DNA of 64,000 nt from Microbacterium hominis. GTDB taxonomy: Bacteria; Actinomycetota; Actinomycetes; Actinomycetales; Microbacteriaceae. The position numbers and the translations under genes are program-made. The notes beneath the pieces were generated by a model. The model was not told where the DNA came from. It made no database searches and saw only the letters and a program-made list of their open reading frames with translations. Positions 35,954 through 44,599 of this stretch are shown piece by piece; position 1 is the first letter of the stretch, and every line of letters starts with the position of its first letter. The stretch lies in NCBI RefSeq assembly GCF_013282805.1, contig NZ_CP054038.1, positions 3,410,001 through 3,474,000 on the forward strand, in the 5' to 3' direction.

Positions 35954-36634
35954 TCAGTCGCGCGGGAGCACGATCGCCGCGTCGAGCGCTTCCTCGAGCG
36001 AGGTCATGTCGAAGCCGAGCACGAGCGCGCGCAGGAAATCGGCCAGCGCATCGGCCATGTCGATGGCATCGGGATTGAGCAGCCACTGCACCTGCAGTCC
36101 GTCCATCATCGCGATCGTCGCGACGGCGGCCCGATCCGGATCCACGTCGCCGCGCAGGCGACCGGCGGCGGCGACGCGCTCGAACGAGCCGCGGATGCTC
36201 GTGCGCACGTCGACGTAGCGGCGCGTGAAGTAGTCGTGGGCGGGATGATCGGGGGCGGTGGCCTCCGCCGAGAGCACGCAGAACAGCTCGACGACCCCGG
36301 GGACGGACTGGTTGTAGCGGGCGAGCGCGACGAGTCCGCGCAGGGCGTCGGCGCCGTCCTCGCTCTCGAGGTCGACGATCGAGCGGGAGTGCTCGTCGCG
36401 GTGGTCGAGCACCGCCATGAGCAGCGCGCTCTTGCTCTTGAAGTGGTGGAGCAGTCCCGCCTCGCTCATGCCCACCCGTGCGGCGATGTCGCGCAGCGAA
36501 CCGCCGTGGTACCCCTGCGAGAACACCTCGAGCGCGGCATCCAGGATCGCCAGACGCTTCTCGGCCGTCTTCGCATACGAGCCGCGAGGCTTGCGCACCC
36601 GCGGCGGGGCTGAAGCCGCTGTCAGCTCTGTCAT
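35954..36634 (-). CDS. TetR family regulator, paralogue of the one at 27214
   Basis: A 226-residue TetR protein: HTH region KPRGSYAKTAEKRLAILDAALEVF, then LRDIAARVGMSEAGLLHHFKSKSALL. Its ligand domain resembles that of the TetR at 27214-27870 (VPGVVELF, DHPAHDYF, DGLQVQWLLNPD). The ATG at 36634 is preferred over ATG 36673 because TACGGT ends 6 bases upstream of it. It is divergent from the long ABC importer/glycosidase run. The palindrome at 36721-36749 between them shares CTAGGTTTT with the other TetR promoter. Confidence 0.88.
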   Translation of the reverse strand: MTELTAASAPPRVRKPRGSYAKTAEKRLAILDAALEVFSQGYHGGSLRDIAARVGMSEAGLLHHFKSKSALLMAVLDHRDEHSRSIVDLESEDGADALRGLVALARYNQSVPGVVELFCVLSAEATAPDHPAHDYFTRRYVDVRTSIRGSFERVAAAGRLRGDVDPDRAAVATIAMMDGLQVQWLLNPDAIDMADALADFLRALVLGFDMTSLEEALDAAIVLPRD

Positions 36635-36640
36635 CGTCCC

Positions 36641-36646
36641 ACCGTA
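36641..36646 (-). promoter_or_regulatory. -10 box of leaderless tetR promoter
   Basis: TACGGT on the minus strand is 6 bases from the ATG at 36634. It rules out the upstream ATG at 36673 as the main start. Confidence 0.5.
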
Positions 36647-36720
36647 ACCGGCACGCGGTGTCGCCATCGGCACCTCCGCAACCGCCTTTCACGTCTGTTC
36701 TATAACGAAATCCAAGCGAT

Positions 36721-36749
36721 CGCTAGTTTTTTATTGTAAAAACCTAGCG
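36721..36749. promoter_or_regulatory. AT-rich 29-base palindrome, probable TetR operator
   Basis: The outer arms CGCTAG (36721-36726) and CTAGCG (36744-36749) continue inward as T/A runs; 12 of 14 base pairs match. It is a conspicuous AT-rich patch in very GC-rich DNA, between tetR and the solute-binding-protein gene. The half-site CTAGGTTTT is also present at 27172-27180. TACTTT (36768-36773) is a possible -10 box for the transporter operon. Confidence 0.65.
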
Positions 36750-36826
36750 CTCACTCGGTATTGCTGTTACTTTCGTGCCACAGAGGCGATCCGCAGGGGG
36801 ACCGCCCAGACCGAAAGGGACCAAGG

Positions 36827-38359
36827 ATGTTCCGATGGAAGGCCACAGCAGCCCTCACGGCCATCGCGGCGCTCGCCCTCACCGGGTGCGCCGGTGGCAG
36901 CGGTGACACCGATGGCGAGAACGCCTCCGGCCGCGCAGACCGACTCACACTGACCGCGATCATCGGCCCGACCAGCTACGACGTCGGCGCCGGCGCGGAG
37001 TGGGGCAACCGCAGCCCCTACTTCCAGGCGGTGTTCGACACGCTGCTGATGAGCAGCGCCACGGGCGAGATCGAGCCGTGGCTGGCGACCGAGTGGGAGT
37101 TCAACGAGGACAACACGGTCCTCACCCTCACCCTCCGCGACGATGTCACCTTCACCGACGGCGAGACGCTGGATGCCGACGCCGTGGTCGCGAGCCTGGA
37201 GCGCTTCCGCGACGGCACGTCGCCGCAGGCGTCGAACCTCGCCGGCAAGGAGTTCACCGCGGTCGACGCCACCACGGTCGAGATCGCGATGGAGGCTCCC
37301 GACCCGTCGCTGCTGAGCGTGCTCTCGAAGGCGGCCGGCCTCATCCAGGCGCCGTCGACCTTCGACGACCCGAACTCGGCGACCAACCCGATCGGCTCGG
37401 GCCCGTACGTTCTCGACACGGACGCCTCCGTCACCGGCACGACGTACGTGTACACGGCCAACCCCGACTACTGGAACCCCGACGCGGTGAAGTACGACAA
37501 CCTGACGATCAACGTCATCGAAGACCCGACGGCCACCCTTAACGCCATCAAGGCCGGCGAGGCGAACGGCGCCAAGATCACCCTCAACGACCAGATCCCC
37601 GAGATCGAGGGATCGGGCTGGGTCATAGAGGCCAACGAGCTCGACTTCCAGGGCCTGCTGCTGTTCGACCGCGACGGCACGATGGCGCCCGAGCTCGGCG
37701 ACGTCCGCGTTCGCCAGGCGATCAACATGGCCTTCGATCGCGAGGCGCTGCTGCAGGCGCTGCAGTCCGGCTACGGCACCGTCACGGAGCAGGTGTTCCC
37801 CGAGAGCTCGGTCGGCTACGACGACGCCCTCGACAGCACCTACGGGTACGACCCCGAGGCCGCCATGGAGCTGCTGGCCGATGCCGGCTACCCGGACGGT
37901 TTCGAGCTCGACATGATGTCGACGCCCGCGTTCCAGACCACGTTCGACCTCGTCGCCCAGCAGCTGGCCGACATCGGCATCACCGTGAACTACACCGACC
38001 CCGGAGCGGGGAACTTCATCACCGACATGCTGGCACCGAAGTACCCCGCCACCTGGATGGCGCTGGAGCAGAACCCCGACTGGCAGCTGATCAACTTCAT
38101 GATCTCGCCCGAGGCGACGTTCAACCCGTTCCACTCGCAGGACCCGCAGGTGGACGAGTACATCTCGACGATCCAGCTGGGCACGCCCGAGGAAGCCGAG
38201 CAGGCGACCAAGGATCTCAACGCCTACATGGTCGACCAGGCCTGGTTCGCTCCGTTCTTCCGCGTGCAGGGCACCTACGCGGTCGACGCGAACACCGACC
38301 TGGAGATGTGGTCGGTCAACGCCTACCCGTCGATCTTCGCCTTCTCGCCGAAGAACTGA
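36827..38359 (+). CDS. ABC transporter solute-binding lipoprotein, family 5
   Basis: A 510-residue extracytoplasmic binding protein. MFRWKATAALTAIAALALTGC is a lipoprotein signal with lipobox LTGC, followed by a Gly/Ser/Asp-rich tether. FDTLLMSSATGEIEPWLATEWEFNEDNTVLTLTLRDDVTFTDGETLDADAVVASLERF is the SBP_bac_5 signature region. Family 5 takes peptides, nickel or, in many glycoside operons, oligosaccharides; with GH3, GH43 and GH78 downstream an oligosaccharide ligand is more likely. The ribosome site is AAAGGGA. A stable hairpin separates it from the permease gene. Confidence 0.92.
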   Translation: MFRWKATAALTAIAALALTGCAGGSGDTDGENASGRADRLTLTAIIGPTSYDVGAGAEWGNRSPYFQAVFDTLLMSSATGEIEPWLATEWEFNEDNTVLTLTLRDDVTFTDGETLDADAVVASLERFRDGTSPQASNLAGKEFTAVDATTVEIAMEAPDPSLLSVLSKAAGLIQAPSTFDDPNSATNPIGSGPYVLDTDASVTGTTYVYTANPDYWNPDAVKYDNLTINVIEDPTATLNAIKAGEANGAKITLNDQIPEIEGSGWVIEANELDFQGLLLFDRDGTMAPELGDVRVRQAINMAFDREALLQALQSGYGTVTEQVFPESSVGYDDALDSTYGYDPEAAMELLADAGYPDGFELDMMSTPAFQTTFDLVAQQLADIGITVNYTDPGAGNFITDMLAPKYPATWMALEQNPDWQLINFMISPEATFNPFHSQDPQVDEYISTIQLGTPEEAEQATKDLNAYMVDQAWFAPFFRVQGTYAVDANTDLEMWSVNAYPSIFAFSPKN

Positions 38360-38365
38360 TCCGCT

Positions 38366-38403
38366 CGGGCCGCCCGCTCTGCACCCGCAGCGCGGGCGGC
38401 CCG
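38366..38403 (+). terminator. Intra-operon hairpin between binding protein and permease
   Basis: A perfect 12-base inverted repeat, CGGGCCGCCCGC (38366-38377) and GCGGGCGGCCCG (38392-38403), with a 14-base loop, begins 6 bases after the binding-protein stop. There is no T-run. It may act as a partial terminator or a block to 3' decay, so that more binding protein than permease is made. Confidence 0.65.
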
Positions 38404-38422
38404 CACCAGACGGGAACCACTC

Positions 38423-39364
38423 ATGCTCTCCTTCATCTTCCGGCGCTTGATCTCCGGCGTCGTGCTGCTCTTCGTGATCTCCCTCATCACCTTCGCGCTC
38501 CTCTACCTCGGTGGCGGCGACATCGCCCGCCGCATCCTCGGAGAGAACGCGACCGCGGAGACCGTCGCCCGGCGCACCGAAGAGCTCGGACTCAACCGGC
38601 CCTTCTTCGTGCAGTACTGGGACTGGCTCACCTCCGCCCTCACCGGCGACCTCGGCCGCAGCTGGTTCACGGGCGAACTCGTCACCGTGAGCGTCAGCGG
38701 CCGCGTCGCGGTCACCCTGTCGCTCGTGATCGGCACGACGGTCGTGTCGGCGATCCTCGCGGTCGTGCTCGGCGTCTGGGCGGCACGCCGCGGCGGCGCC
38801 GTCGACGGCGGTGTGCAGATCTTCTCGCTGATCGGCTTCGCGATCCCCGGCTTCCTCATCGCCCTCGTGCTCGTGCTCGTGTTCGCGGTCAACCTCGGCT
38901 GGTTCAAGGCCACCGGGTACATCCCGATCTCGACGTCGTTCACGGGCTGGCTCTCGTCGGTCACCCTGCCGATCATCGCCCTCTCGATCGGCGCGATCGC
39001 GGTGGTGGCCCAGCAGGTGCGCGGTTCGGTCATCGACGCGATGTCGCGCGACTACGTGCGCACGCTGCGTTCCCGCGGCCTCGGCTCGAACACGGTCGTC
39101 TACCAGCACGTGCTGCGCAACGCCGGCGGCCCCGCCCTCGCGGTGCTCGCCGTGCAGTTCATCGGGCTCCTCGGCGGCGCCGTCATCGTCGAGCAGGTCT
39201 TCGCCATCCCCGGTATGGGCCAGCTCACGGTGCGCGCCGGAACGCTCGGCGACATCCCGGTGATGATGGGCCTCGTGGTCGTCTACGCGATCATCGTGGT
39301 CATCGTCAACCTCCTCATCGACCTCGCCCAGGCGGCGCTCAACCCGAAGGTGCGACTCTCATGA
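38423..39364 (+). CDS. ABC transporter permease, DppB/OppB type
   Basis: A 313-residue inner-membrane permease of the peptide/nickel/oligosaccharide class. The N-terminal helix FIFRRLISGVVLLFVISLITFALLYL and the extracytoplasmic loop typical of DppB precede five further helices. RGSVIDAMSRDYVRTLRSRGLGSNTVVYQHVLRNAGGP is the EAA loop that touches the ATPase. The stop overlaps the next start as ATGA. It pairs with the fused permease/ATPase that follows. Confidence 0.92.
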   Translation: MLSFIFRRLISGVVLLFVISLITFALLYLGGGDIARRILGENATAETVARRTEELGLNRPFFVQYWDWLTSALTGDLGRSWFTGELVTVSVSGRVAVTLSLVIGTTVVSAILAVVLGVWAARRGGAVDGGVQIFSLIGFAIPGFLIALVLVLVFAVNLGWFKATGYIPISTSFTGWLSSVTLPIIALSIGAIAVVAQQVRGSVIDAMSRDYVRTLRSRGLGSNTVVYQHVLRNAGGPALAVLAVQFIGLLGGAVIVEQVFAIPGMGQLTVRAGTLGDIPVMMGLVVVYAIIVVIVNLLIDLAQAALNPKVRLS

Positions 39365-41226
39365 CCGCCATCGACGTCCCTCCCGCCGTCCCGACGGCGC
39401 CCGTCCGCGTGTCGCTGTGGCGACGCCTGATGCGTCGCCCGCTGGGCGTGGCATCCCTCCTCTTCCTCGCCTTCGTGGTGCTGATCGCCATCATCGGACC
39501 GTTCATCGCCCCGCAGGACCCCAACTTCGCCGATATCCGCAACGTGCTCGCCGCGCCGAGCGCCGAGCACCTGCTCGGCACCGACGGCAGCGGCCGCGAC
39601 GTGCTGTCGCGACTGCTCTACGCGACGCAGACCACCATCGCCGCGGCGATGGTCGCGATCGTCGTCTCGCTCGTGCTCGGCGTGATCAGCGGCCTCATCG
39701 CCGGCTACTACCAGGGGTGGTTCAACTCGGCCGCGACCTGGGTCACCGAGCTCACGATGGCCCTGCCGGGGATCGTGATCCTGCTGGCGGCGCGCTCCGT
39801 GCTCGGACCGTCGGTGTGGATCTCGATGCTCATCTTCGGGCTCCTGCTGGCACCCGCCTTCTACCGGCTCGTGTTCGCTTCGGTGACGGCCGTCCGCTCC
39901 GAGCTGTACGTGGATGCCGCGCGGGTGTCGGGTCTGAGCGACGGGCGCATCATCGGCCGCCACGTGCTGTCGGTGGTGCGGGCGCCCATCATCATCCAGG
40001 GCGCGATCATCGCGGGCATCGCGCTCGCGATCCAGTCGGGGCTGGAGTTCCTCGGCCTCGGCGACATCGGGGTGCCGACGTGGGGCTCCATGCTCAACGA
40101 CGGCTTCAAGAACATCTTCAAGGAGCCGATCCTGATGCTGTGGCCGGCCCTCGCCCTCGGCCTCACGTGCATGGCGCTGACGCTGCTCGCCAACGTCATG
40201 CGCGACGAGCTCGAGCGCACCGTGACCGTCCGCCGCAAGCGTCGGCGCGCCGTCACGACCGCCACCGGCTCCATCGCCGCCGTCACCACCTCGGTGTCGA
40301 TGAGCGGCAAGGACCACGTCGATGACCTCGACGAGCCGCCGGTCTTCGACGACGCGGGTGTGATCGTGCACCGCGAAGACGACCGCAGCAAGATCAGCGA
40401 GAAGGTGCTCGAGATCACCGACCTGCGCGTCGGCTACGACCAGCCCGACGGATCGCACATCGAGGTCGTCCACGGCGTGAGCCTCGACATCCGCAAGGGC
40501 GAGGTGCACGGGCTGATCGGCGAATCCGGCTCCGGGAAGACCCAGACGGCGTTCGCGGTGCTCGGCCTTCTCCCCCGGGGCGGCCACGTCACCGCGGGGT
40601 CGATCCTCTACGAGGGCACGCAGCTGGCCGACGGGTCCGAGAAGGACTACGCCGGCGTGCGCGGCAAGCGCATCGGCTACATCCCGCAGGAGCCGATGTC
40701 GAACCTCGACCCGTCGTTCACGATCGGCAGCCAGCTGGTGCAGCCGCTGCGCAAGAACCTGGGGCTGTCCAAGAAGGACGCCACGGATCGTGCACTCCAC
40801 CTGCTCGACCGGGTCGGCATCCCGAACCCGAAGCGCACGTTCGACGCCTACCCGTTCGAGGTCTCCGGCGGCATGGCCCAGCGCGTGCTCATCGCGGGAG
40901 CCGTCTCGACCGACCCCGACCTCATCATCGCCGACGAGCCGACCACCGCTCTCGACGTGACGGTGCAGGCCGAGGTGCTGGAGCTCTTGCGGGACCTGCA
41001 GAACGAGCGTCACATGGCGATGCTGCTGGTCACGCACAACTTCGGCGTCGTCGCCGACCTGTGCGACCGGGTCACGGTCATGCAGAACGGCCTGTTCGTC
41101 GAGCAGGGCCCGGTGCGCGCCATCTTCAATCAGGCGCAGCACCCCTACACGCAGACGCTGCTGGACGCGATCCTCGACGAGGGTCCCGCCCGCGGACCGC
41201 TGGTCACGAAGGGAGCACTCGCATGA
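39361..41226 (+). CDS. Fused ABC permease (DppC type) and ATPase (DppD type)
   Basis: A single 621-residue chain. Residues 1-290 are a DppC-like permease: FIAPQDPNFADIRN, LGTDGSGRDVLSRLLYATQTT, the EAA loop ELYVDAARVSGLSDGRIIGRHVL and EFLGLGDIGVPTWGSML. Residues about 290-347 are a charged linker. Residues 348-621 are the ATPase: Walker A GESGSGKTQ (387-395), signature VSGGMAQRV, Walker B LIIADEPTTALD and the oligopeptide-type C-terminal HPYTQTLLDAI. There is no frame break, so the fusion is real. Such permease/ATP-binding fusions occur in other actinobacterial peptide-type importers. Confidence 0.93.
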   Translation: MTAIDVPPAVPTAPVRVSLWRRLMRRPLGVASLLFLAFVVLIAIIGPFIAPQDPNFADIRNVLAAPSAEHLLGTDGSGRDVLSRLLYATQTTIAAAMVAIVVSLVLGVISGLIAGYYQGWFNSAATWVTELTMALPGIVILLAARSVLGPSVWISMLIFGLLLAPAFYRLVFASVTAVRSELYVDAARVSGLSDGRIIGRHVLSVVRAPIIIQGAIIAGIALAIQSGLEFLGLGDIGVPTWGSMLNDGFKNIFKEPILMLWPALALGLTCMALTLLANVMRDELERTVTVRRKRRRAVTTATGSIAAVTTSVSMSGKDHVDDLDEPPVFDDAGVIVHREDDRSKISEKVLEITDLRVGYDQPDGSHIEVVHGVSLDIRKGEVHGLIGESGSGKTQTAFAVLGLLPRGGHVTAGSILYEGTQLADGSEKDYAGVRGKRIGYIPQEPMSNLDPSFTIGSQLVQPLRKNLGLSKKDATDRALHLLDRVGIPNPKRTFDAYPFEVSGGMAQRVLIAGAVSTDPDLIIADEPTTALDVTVQAEVLELLRDLQNERHMAMLLVTHNFGVVADLCDRVTVMQNGLFVEQGPVRAIFNQAQHPYTQTLLDAILDEGPARGPLVTKGALA

Positions 41227-42083
41227 GCGCGCCGCTGCTGGACATCAAGGATCTCGTCGTCGAGTACCCCGGAAAGGGTCTGCGGGCCAAGCCGTTCCGC
41301 GCCCTGAAGGGCGTCTCGCTCGACATCCTCCCCGGTGAGACCGTGGGACTGGTCGGCGAGTCGGGCTCGGGCAAGACCACGCTCGGACGCGCCGCGCTGG
41401 GCCTGGCCCCCGTCACCGAGGGCTCGATCCACTACGACGGGAACGACATCTCCCACCTGCACCGCCGCGAGCGCCGGGCGCTCAGCTCGGAGATCCAGGT
41501 GGTCTTCCAGGATCCCTACTCGTCGCTGAACCCGTCGATGACGGTCGAGCAGATCCTCATCGAGCCGCTGACCGTCGCCGGCGTCCCGTCGGCCGAGGCC
41601 AAGGCGCGGGTGAAGGAGCTGCTCGATCAGGTGGGGCTCCCCGTCGACGCGCGCAGCCGCCTTCCCCGCGAGTTCTCCGGCGGGCAGCGCCAGCGCGTCG
41701 CGATCGCCCGCGCCCTCGCGCTGAGCCCGCGCCTGATCGTCTGCGACGAGCCGGTGTCGGCCCTGGACCTGTCGACGCAGGCCCGCGTGCTCGACCTGTT
41801 CATCGAGATCCAGGAGCGCACCGGCGTCGCGTACCTGTTCGTCACCCACGACCTCGCCGTCGTCCGCCACATCAGCCACCGCGTGGCCGTGATGTACCGG
41901 GGCGAGATCGTGGAGTCCGGCGACGGCGACCGGGTCACGTCGGCGCCCGAGCACCCCTACACGCAGCGCCTCTTCATGGCGGCGCCCGTGCCCGATCCCG
42001 ACAAGCAGGAGGAGCGCCGCATCGCGCGGCGGGCGATGCTCGCCGCCGAGGCGACCGCCGCGGCATCCACAGCCTCCGTCTGA
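41223..42083 (+). CDS. ABC transporter ATP-binding protein, DppF type
   Basis: A 286-residue second ATPase of the importer. Walker A is GESGSGKTT, the signature is FSGGQRQRVAIARALAL, Walker B is LIVCDEPVSALD, and the H-loop is FVTHDLAVVRHIS. It lacks the long C-terminal tail of some DppF proteins and ends after HPYTQRLFMAAPVPDP. It is coupled to the fused gene by ATGA. With it the transporter has two distinct ATPase domains, as is usual for the Opp/Dpp class. Confidence 0.93.
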   Translation: MSAPLLDIKDLVVEYPGKGLRAKPFRALKGVSLDILPGETVGLVGESGSGKTTLGRAALGLAPVTEGSIHYDGNDISHLHRRERRALSSEIQVVFQDPYSSLNPSMTVEQILIEPLTVAGVPSAEAKARVKELLDQVGLPVDARSRLPREFSGGQRQRVAIARALALSPRLIVCDEPVSALDLSTQARVLDLFIEIQERTGVAYLFVTHDLAVVRHISHRVAVMYRGEIVESGDGDRVTSAPEHPYTQRLFMAAPVPDPDKQEERRIARRAMLAAEATAAASTASV

Positions 42084-42178
42084 CCGAGGAGCCATCCCGG
42101 TGGGGGCGCCGCATGCGTCCCCGCCGTCTCCTCCCCTGCCTTCCCGAAAAGCCCCGCTCCACAGATTGGACGCCCCTC

Positions 42179-44599
42179 ATGACCGAGTCCGTCGACCACC
42201 TCCGTCCCCTGCTCGAGAAGCTCTCGCTGGAGCAGAAGGCCGCCTTCGTGCAGGGCGCCGATTTCTGGACGACCGTGCCGCTGCCCGAGGCGGGGGTGCG
42301 GGCGATGACGCTCTCCGACGGCCCCGCCGGCGTGCGCGGCCCGCGCTGGGATGAGCGCGATCCGTCGCTGAACCTGCCCTCCGGCTCCGCTCTCGCCGCC
42401 TCCTGGGATGCCGACCTCGCCTACCGGTACGGCGCCGCCGCCGCCGCCGAGGCCCGCCGCAAGGGCGTCGACGTCGTGCTCGGCCCGACCATCAACCTGC
42501 ACCGCTCGCCCCTCGGCGGCCGGCATTTCGAGTGCTTCAGCGAGGATCCGGAGCTCACCGCCGACCTCGCCGCCGCCTACGTGCGGGGGCTGCAGGACAA
42601 CGGCGTCGCCGCCTGTCCCAAGCACTACGTCGCCAACGACTCCGAGACCGACCGGTTCACCGTCGACGTGCAGGTGCACGAGCGTCCGCTGCGCGAGCTC
42701 TACCTCGCGCCCTTCGAGCGCGCGGTGGATGCCGGCGCCTGGACGCTCATGAGCGCCTACAACGCCGTCGACGGCGTCACGATGACCGAGAACGATCTCC
42801 TCGAGACACCGCTGAACTCCGAGTGGGGATTCGACGGCGTGGTGATCAGCGACTGGACCGCGGTCCGCTCGCTGGGCTCGATCCCGGCCGCGCAGGATCT
42901 CGCGATGCCCGGCCCCGCCCCCGCGTGGGCGGACCTGGTCGAGGCCGTCCGCGACGGACGCGTCGACGAGGCCGACATCGACCGCAAGGTGCTGCGTCTG
43001 CTGCTGCTCGCCGAGCGCGTCGGCGCGCTCGAGGGTGCGGCCGGGGTCGAGCCGGCGCCCGTCGACGGCGTCGCGTTCGCTCGCGAGGCGGCGATCGAGG
43101 GCACGGTGCTGCTCGCCAACGACGGCATCCTGCCTCTCGACGCCGACGCGCTGCGCTCGGTCGCGGTGATCGGTCAGAACGCCCGTGACGCGCGCACGCA
43201 GGGCGGCGGCAGTGCCACGGTGCTCCCCGAGCACGTGGTCACGCCGCTCGACGGCATCCGCGCCGCCCTGCCCGCAGCCGACGTGCGCTACGAGCTCGGC
43301 GCGGTCGTGCAGGAGGGCGTGGCCGAGATCCCGCTCGCGCAGCTCACCAACCCCGTGACCGGCGAGCCGGGCATGCGCGTCAGCTTCGTGGATGCCGCCG
43401 GCACCGAGCTGTTCGCCGAAGACCGCCGCGCCACCGCGCTCGTGTGGTTCGGCGGCGACGCCCCCATCGCGCAGACCCGCACCCTCGTCTTCGAGACCAC
43501 CTACACACCGGCGGAGTCGGGCGAGATCGAGCTCGGCTTCGCCGGCGCCAACCCCGGCCGACTGTTCGTCGACGGCACGCTCGTGCTCGACGACAGCCCG
43601 GTCATCATCGGCACGGATCTCGGCGCGGCTTTCCTCAACCCGCCGTCGATCACCGCACCGGTCGCGGTCGAGGCGGGCGTGCCCGTCGCCGTGCGCGTGG
43701 AGTTCACCCGCGAAGCCCGCGGCGCGCTCGACGGCGCGATGAGCGCCACGCTCGGCATCGCCCCGGAGCGCACCGCGTCGTCGGAGCTGATCGCCCGAGC
43801 CGTGGATGCCGCGACCTCGGCCGACGTCGCCATCGTCGTCGTCGGCACCAACGCCAAGGTCGAGTCCGAGGGCTACGACCGCGAGAGCCTGGACCTGCCG
43901 GGCGACCAGGACGCCCTCGTGCGCGCCGTCGTCGCCGCGAACCCCCGCACCGTCGTCGTCGTCAACGCGGGCTCACCCGTCGTGCTGCCGTGGGCCGACG
44001 AGGTCGCCGCGGTCGTGCAGGGCTACTTCGGCGGCCAGGAGTTCGGCGCCGCCCTCGCCGACGTGCTCACCGGCGCCGCCGAGCCCGGCGGACGTCTGCC
44101 CACCACCTGGCCCGCCGCTCTCGCGGATGTGCCGGTGACCGAGGTGATCCCGACCGACGGCGTGCTGCGCTACACCGAGGGGCTGCACATCGGCTACCGG
44201 GCGTGGCTGCGCGCCGGTGCCGAGCCGGCGTTCCCGTTCGGGCACGGCCTGGGCTACACGACGTGGTCGTGGGGCCTCGCCCAGCGCGACGGCGACGTGC
44301 TGGAGGTCACCGTGACCAACACCGGCGAGCGCTCCGGCAAGCAGGTCGTGCAGGTCTACGCCGAGCGGGCAGGCTCAGCCGTCGAGCGTCCGGTGCGCTG
44401 GCTGGTCGGCTCCGCCGTGGTCCGTGCCGCCGCCGGCGAGACCGTCACCGCCCGCATCGAGCTTCCCGATCGACGCTTCGCCCACTACGAGGGCGGGTGG
44501 CAGCGGGAGGCGGGCACCTTCGACCTCCGTGTCGGATCGTCGTCGACCGACCTGCCGCTGTCGGCGGAGTGGGCCGTCGAGCCGGCGCTGGTCGGCTGA
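42179..44599 (+). CDS. GH3 beta-glycosidase with PA14-like insertion
   Basis: An 806-residue GH3 enzyme. The barrel contains LSDGPAGVRGPRW, GPTINLHRSPLGGRHFECFSEDPELTA, CPKHYVANDSETDR and the nucleophile Asp in DGVVISDWTAV. A PA14-like carbohydrate-binding insertion lies around residues 390-540 (FETTYTPAESGEIELGFAG, GRLFVDGTLVLDDSP). GYDRESLDLPGDQ and FPFGHGLGYTTW precede the fibronectin-III-like end. No signal peptide. The ATG at 42179 is chosen by alignment of the family start; the open frame upstream is not protein-like and the ribosome site is weak. Only 95 bases separate it from the ABC operon. Confidence 0.92.
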   Translation: MTESVDHLRPLLEKLSLEQKAAFVQGADFWTTVPLPEAGVRAMTLSDGPAGVRGPRWDERDPSLNLPSGSALAASWDADLAYRYGAAAAAEARRKGVDVVLGPTINLHRSPLGGRHFECFSEDPELTADLAAAYVRGLQDNGVAACPKHYVANDSETDRFTVDVQVHERPLRELYLAPFERAVDAGAWTLMSAYNAVDGVTMTENDLLETPLNSEWGFDGVVISDWTAVRSLGSIPAAQDLAMPGPAPAWADLVEAVRDGRVDEADIDRKVLRLLLLAERVGALEGAAGVEPAPVDGVAFAREAAIEGTVLLANDGILPLDADALRSVAVIGQNARDARTQGGGSATVLPEHVVTPLDGIRAALPAADVRYELGAVVQEGVAEIPLAQLTNPVTGEPGMRVSFVDAAGTELFAEDRRATALVWFGGDAPIAQTRTLVFETTYTPAESGEIELGFAGANPGRLFVDGTLVLDDSPVIIGTDLGAAFLNPPSITAPVAVEAGVPVAVRVEFTREARGALDGAMSATLGIAPERTASSELIARAVDAATSADVAIVVVGTNAKVESEGYDRESLDLPGDQDALVRAVVAANPRTVVVVNAGSPVVLPWADEVAAVVQGYFGGQEFGAALADVLTGAAEPGGRLPTTWPAALADVPVTEVIPTDGVLRYTEGLHIGYRAWLRAGAEPAFPFGHGLGYTTWSWGLAQRDGDVLEVTVTNTGERSGKQVVQVYAERAGSAVERPVRWLVGSAVVRAAAGETVTARIELPDRRFAHYEGGWQREAGTFDLRVGSSSTDLPLSAEWAVEPALVG

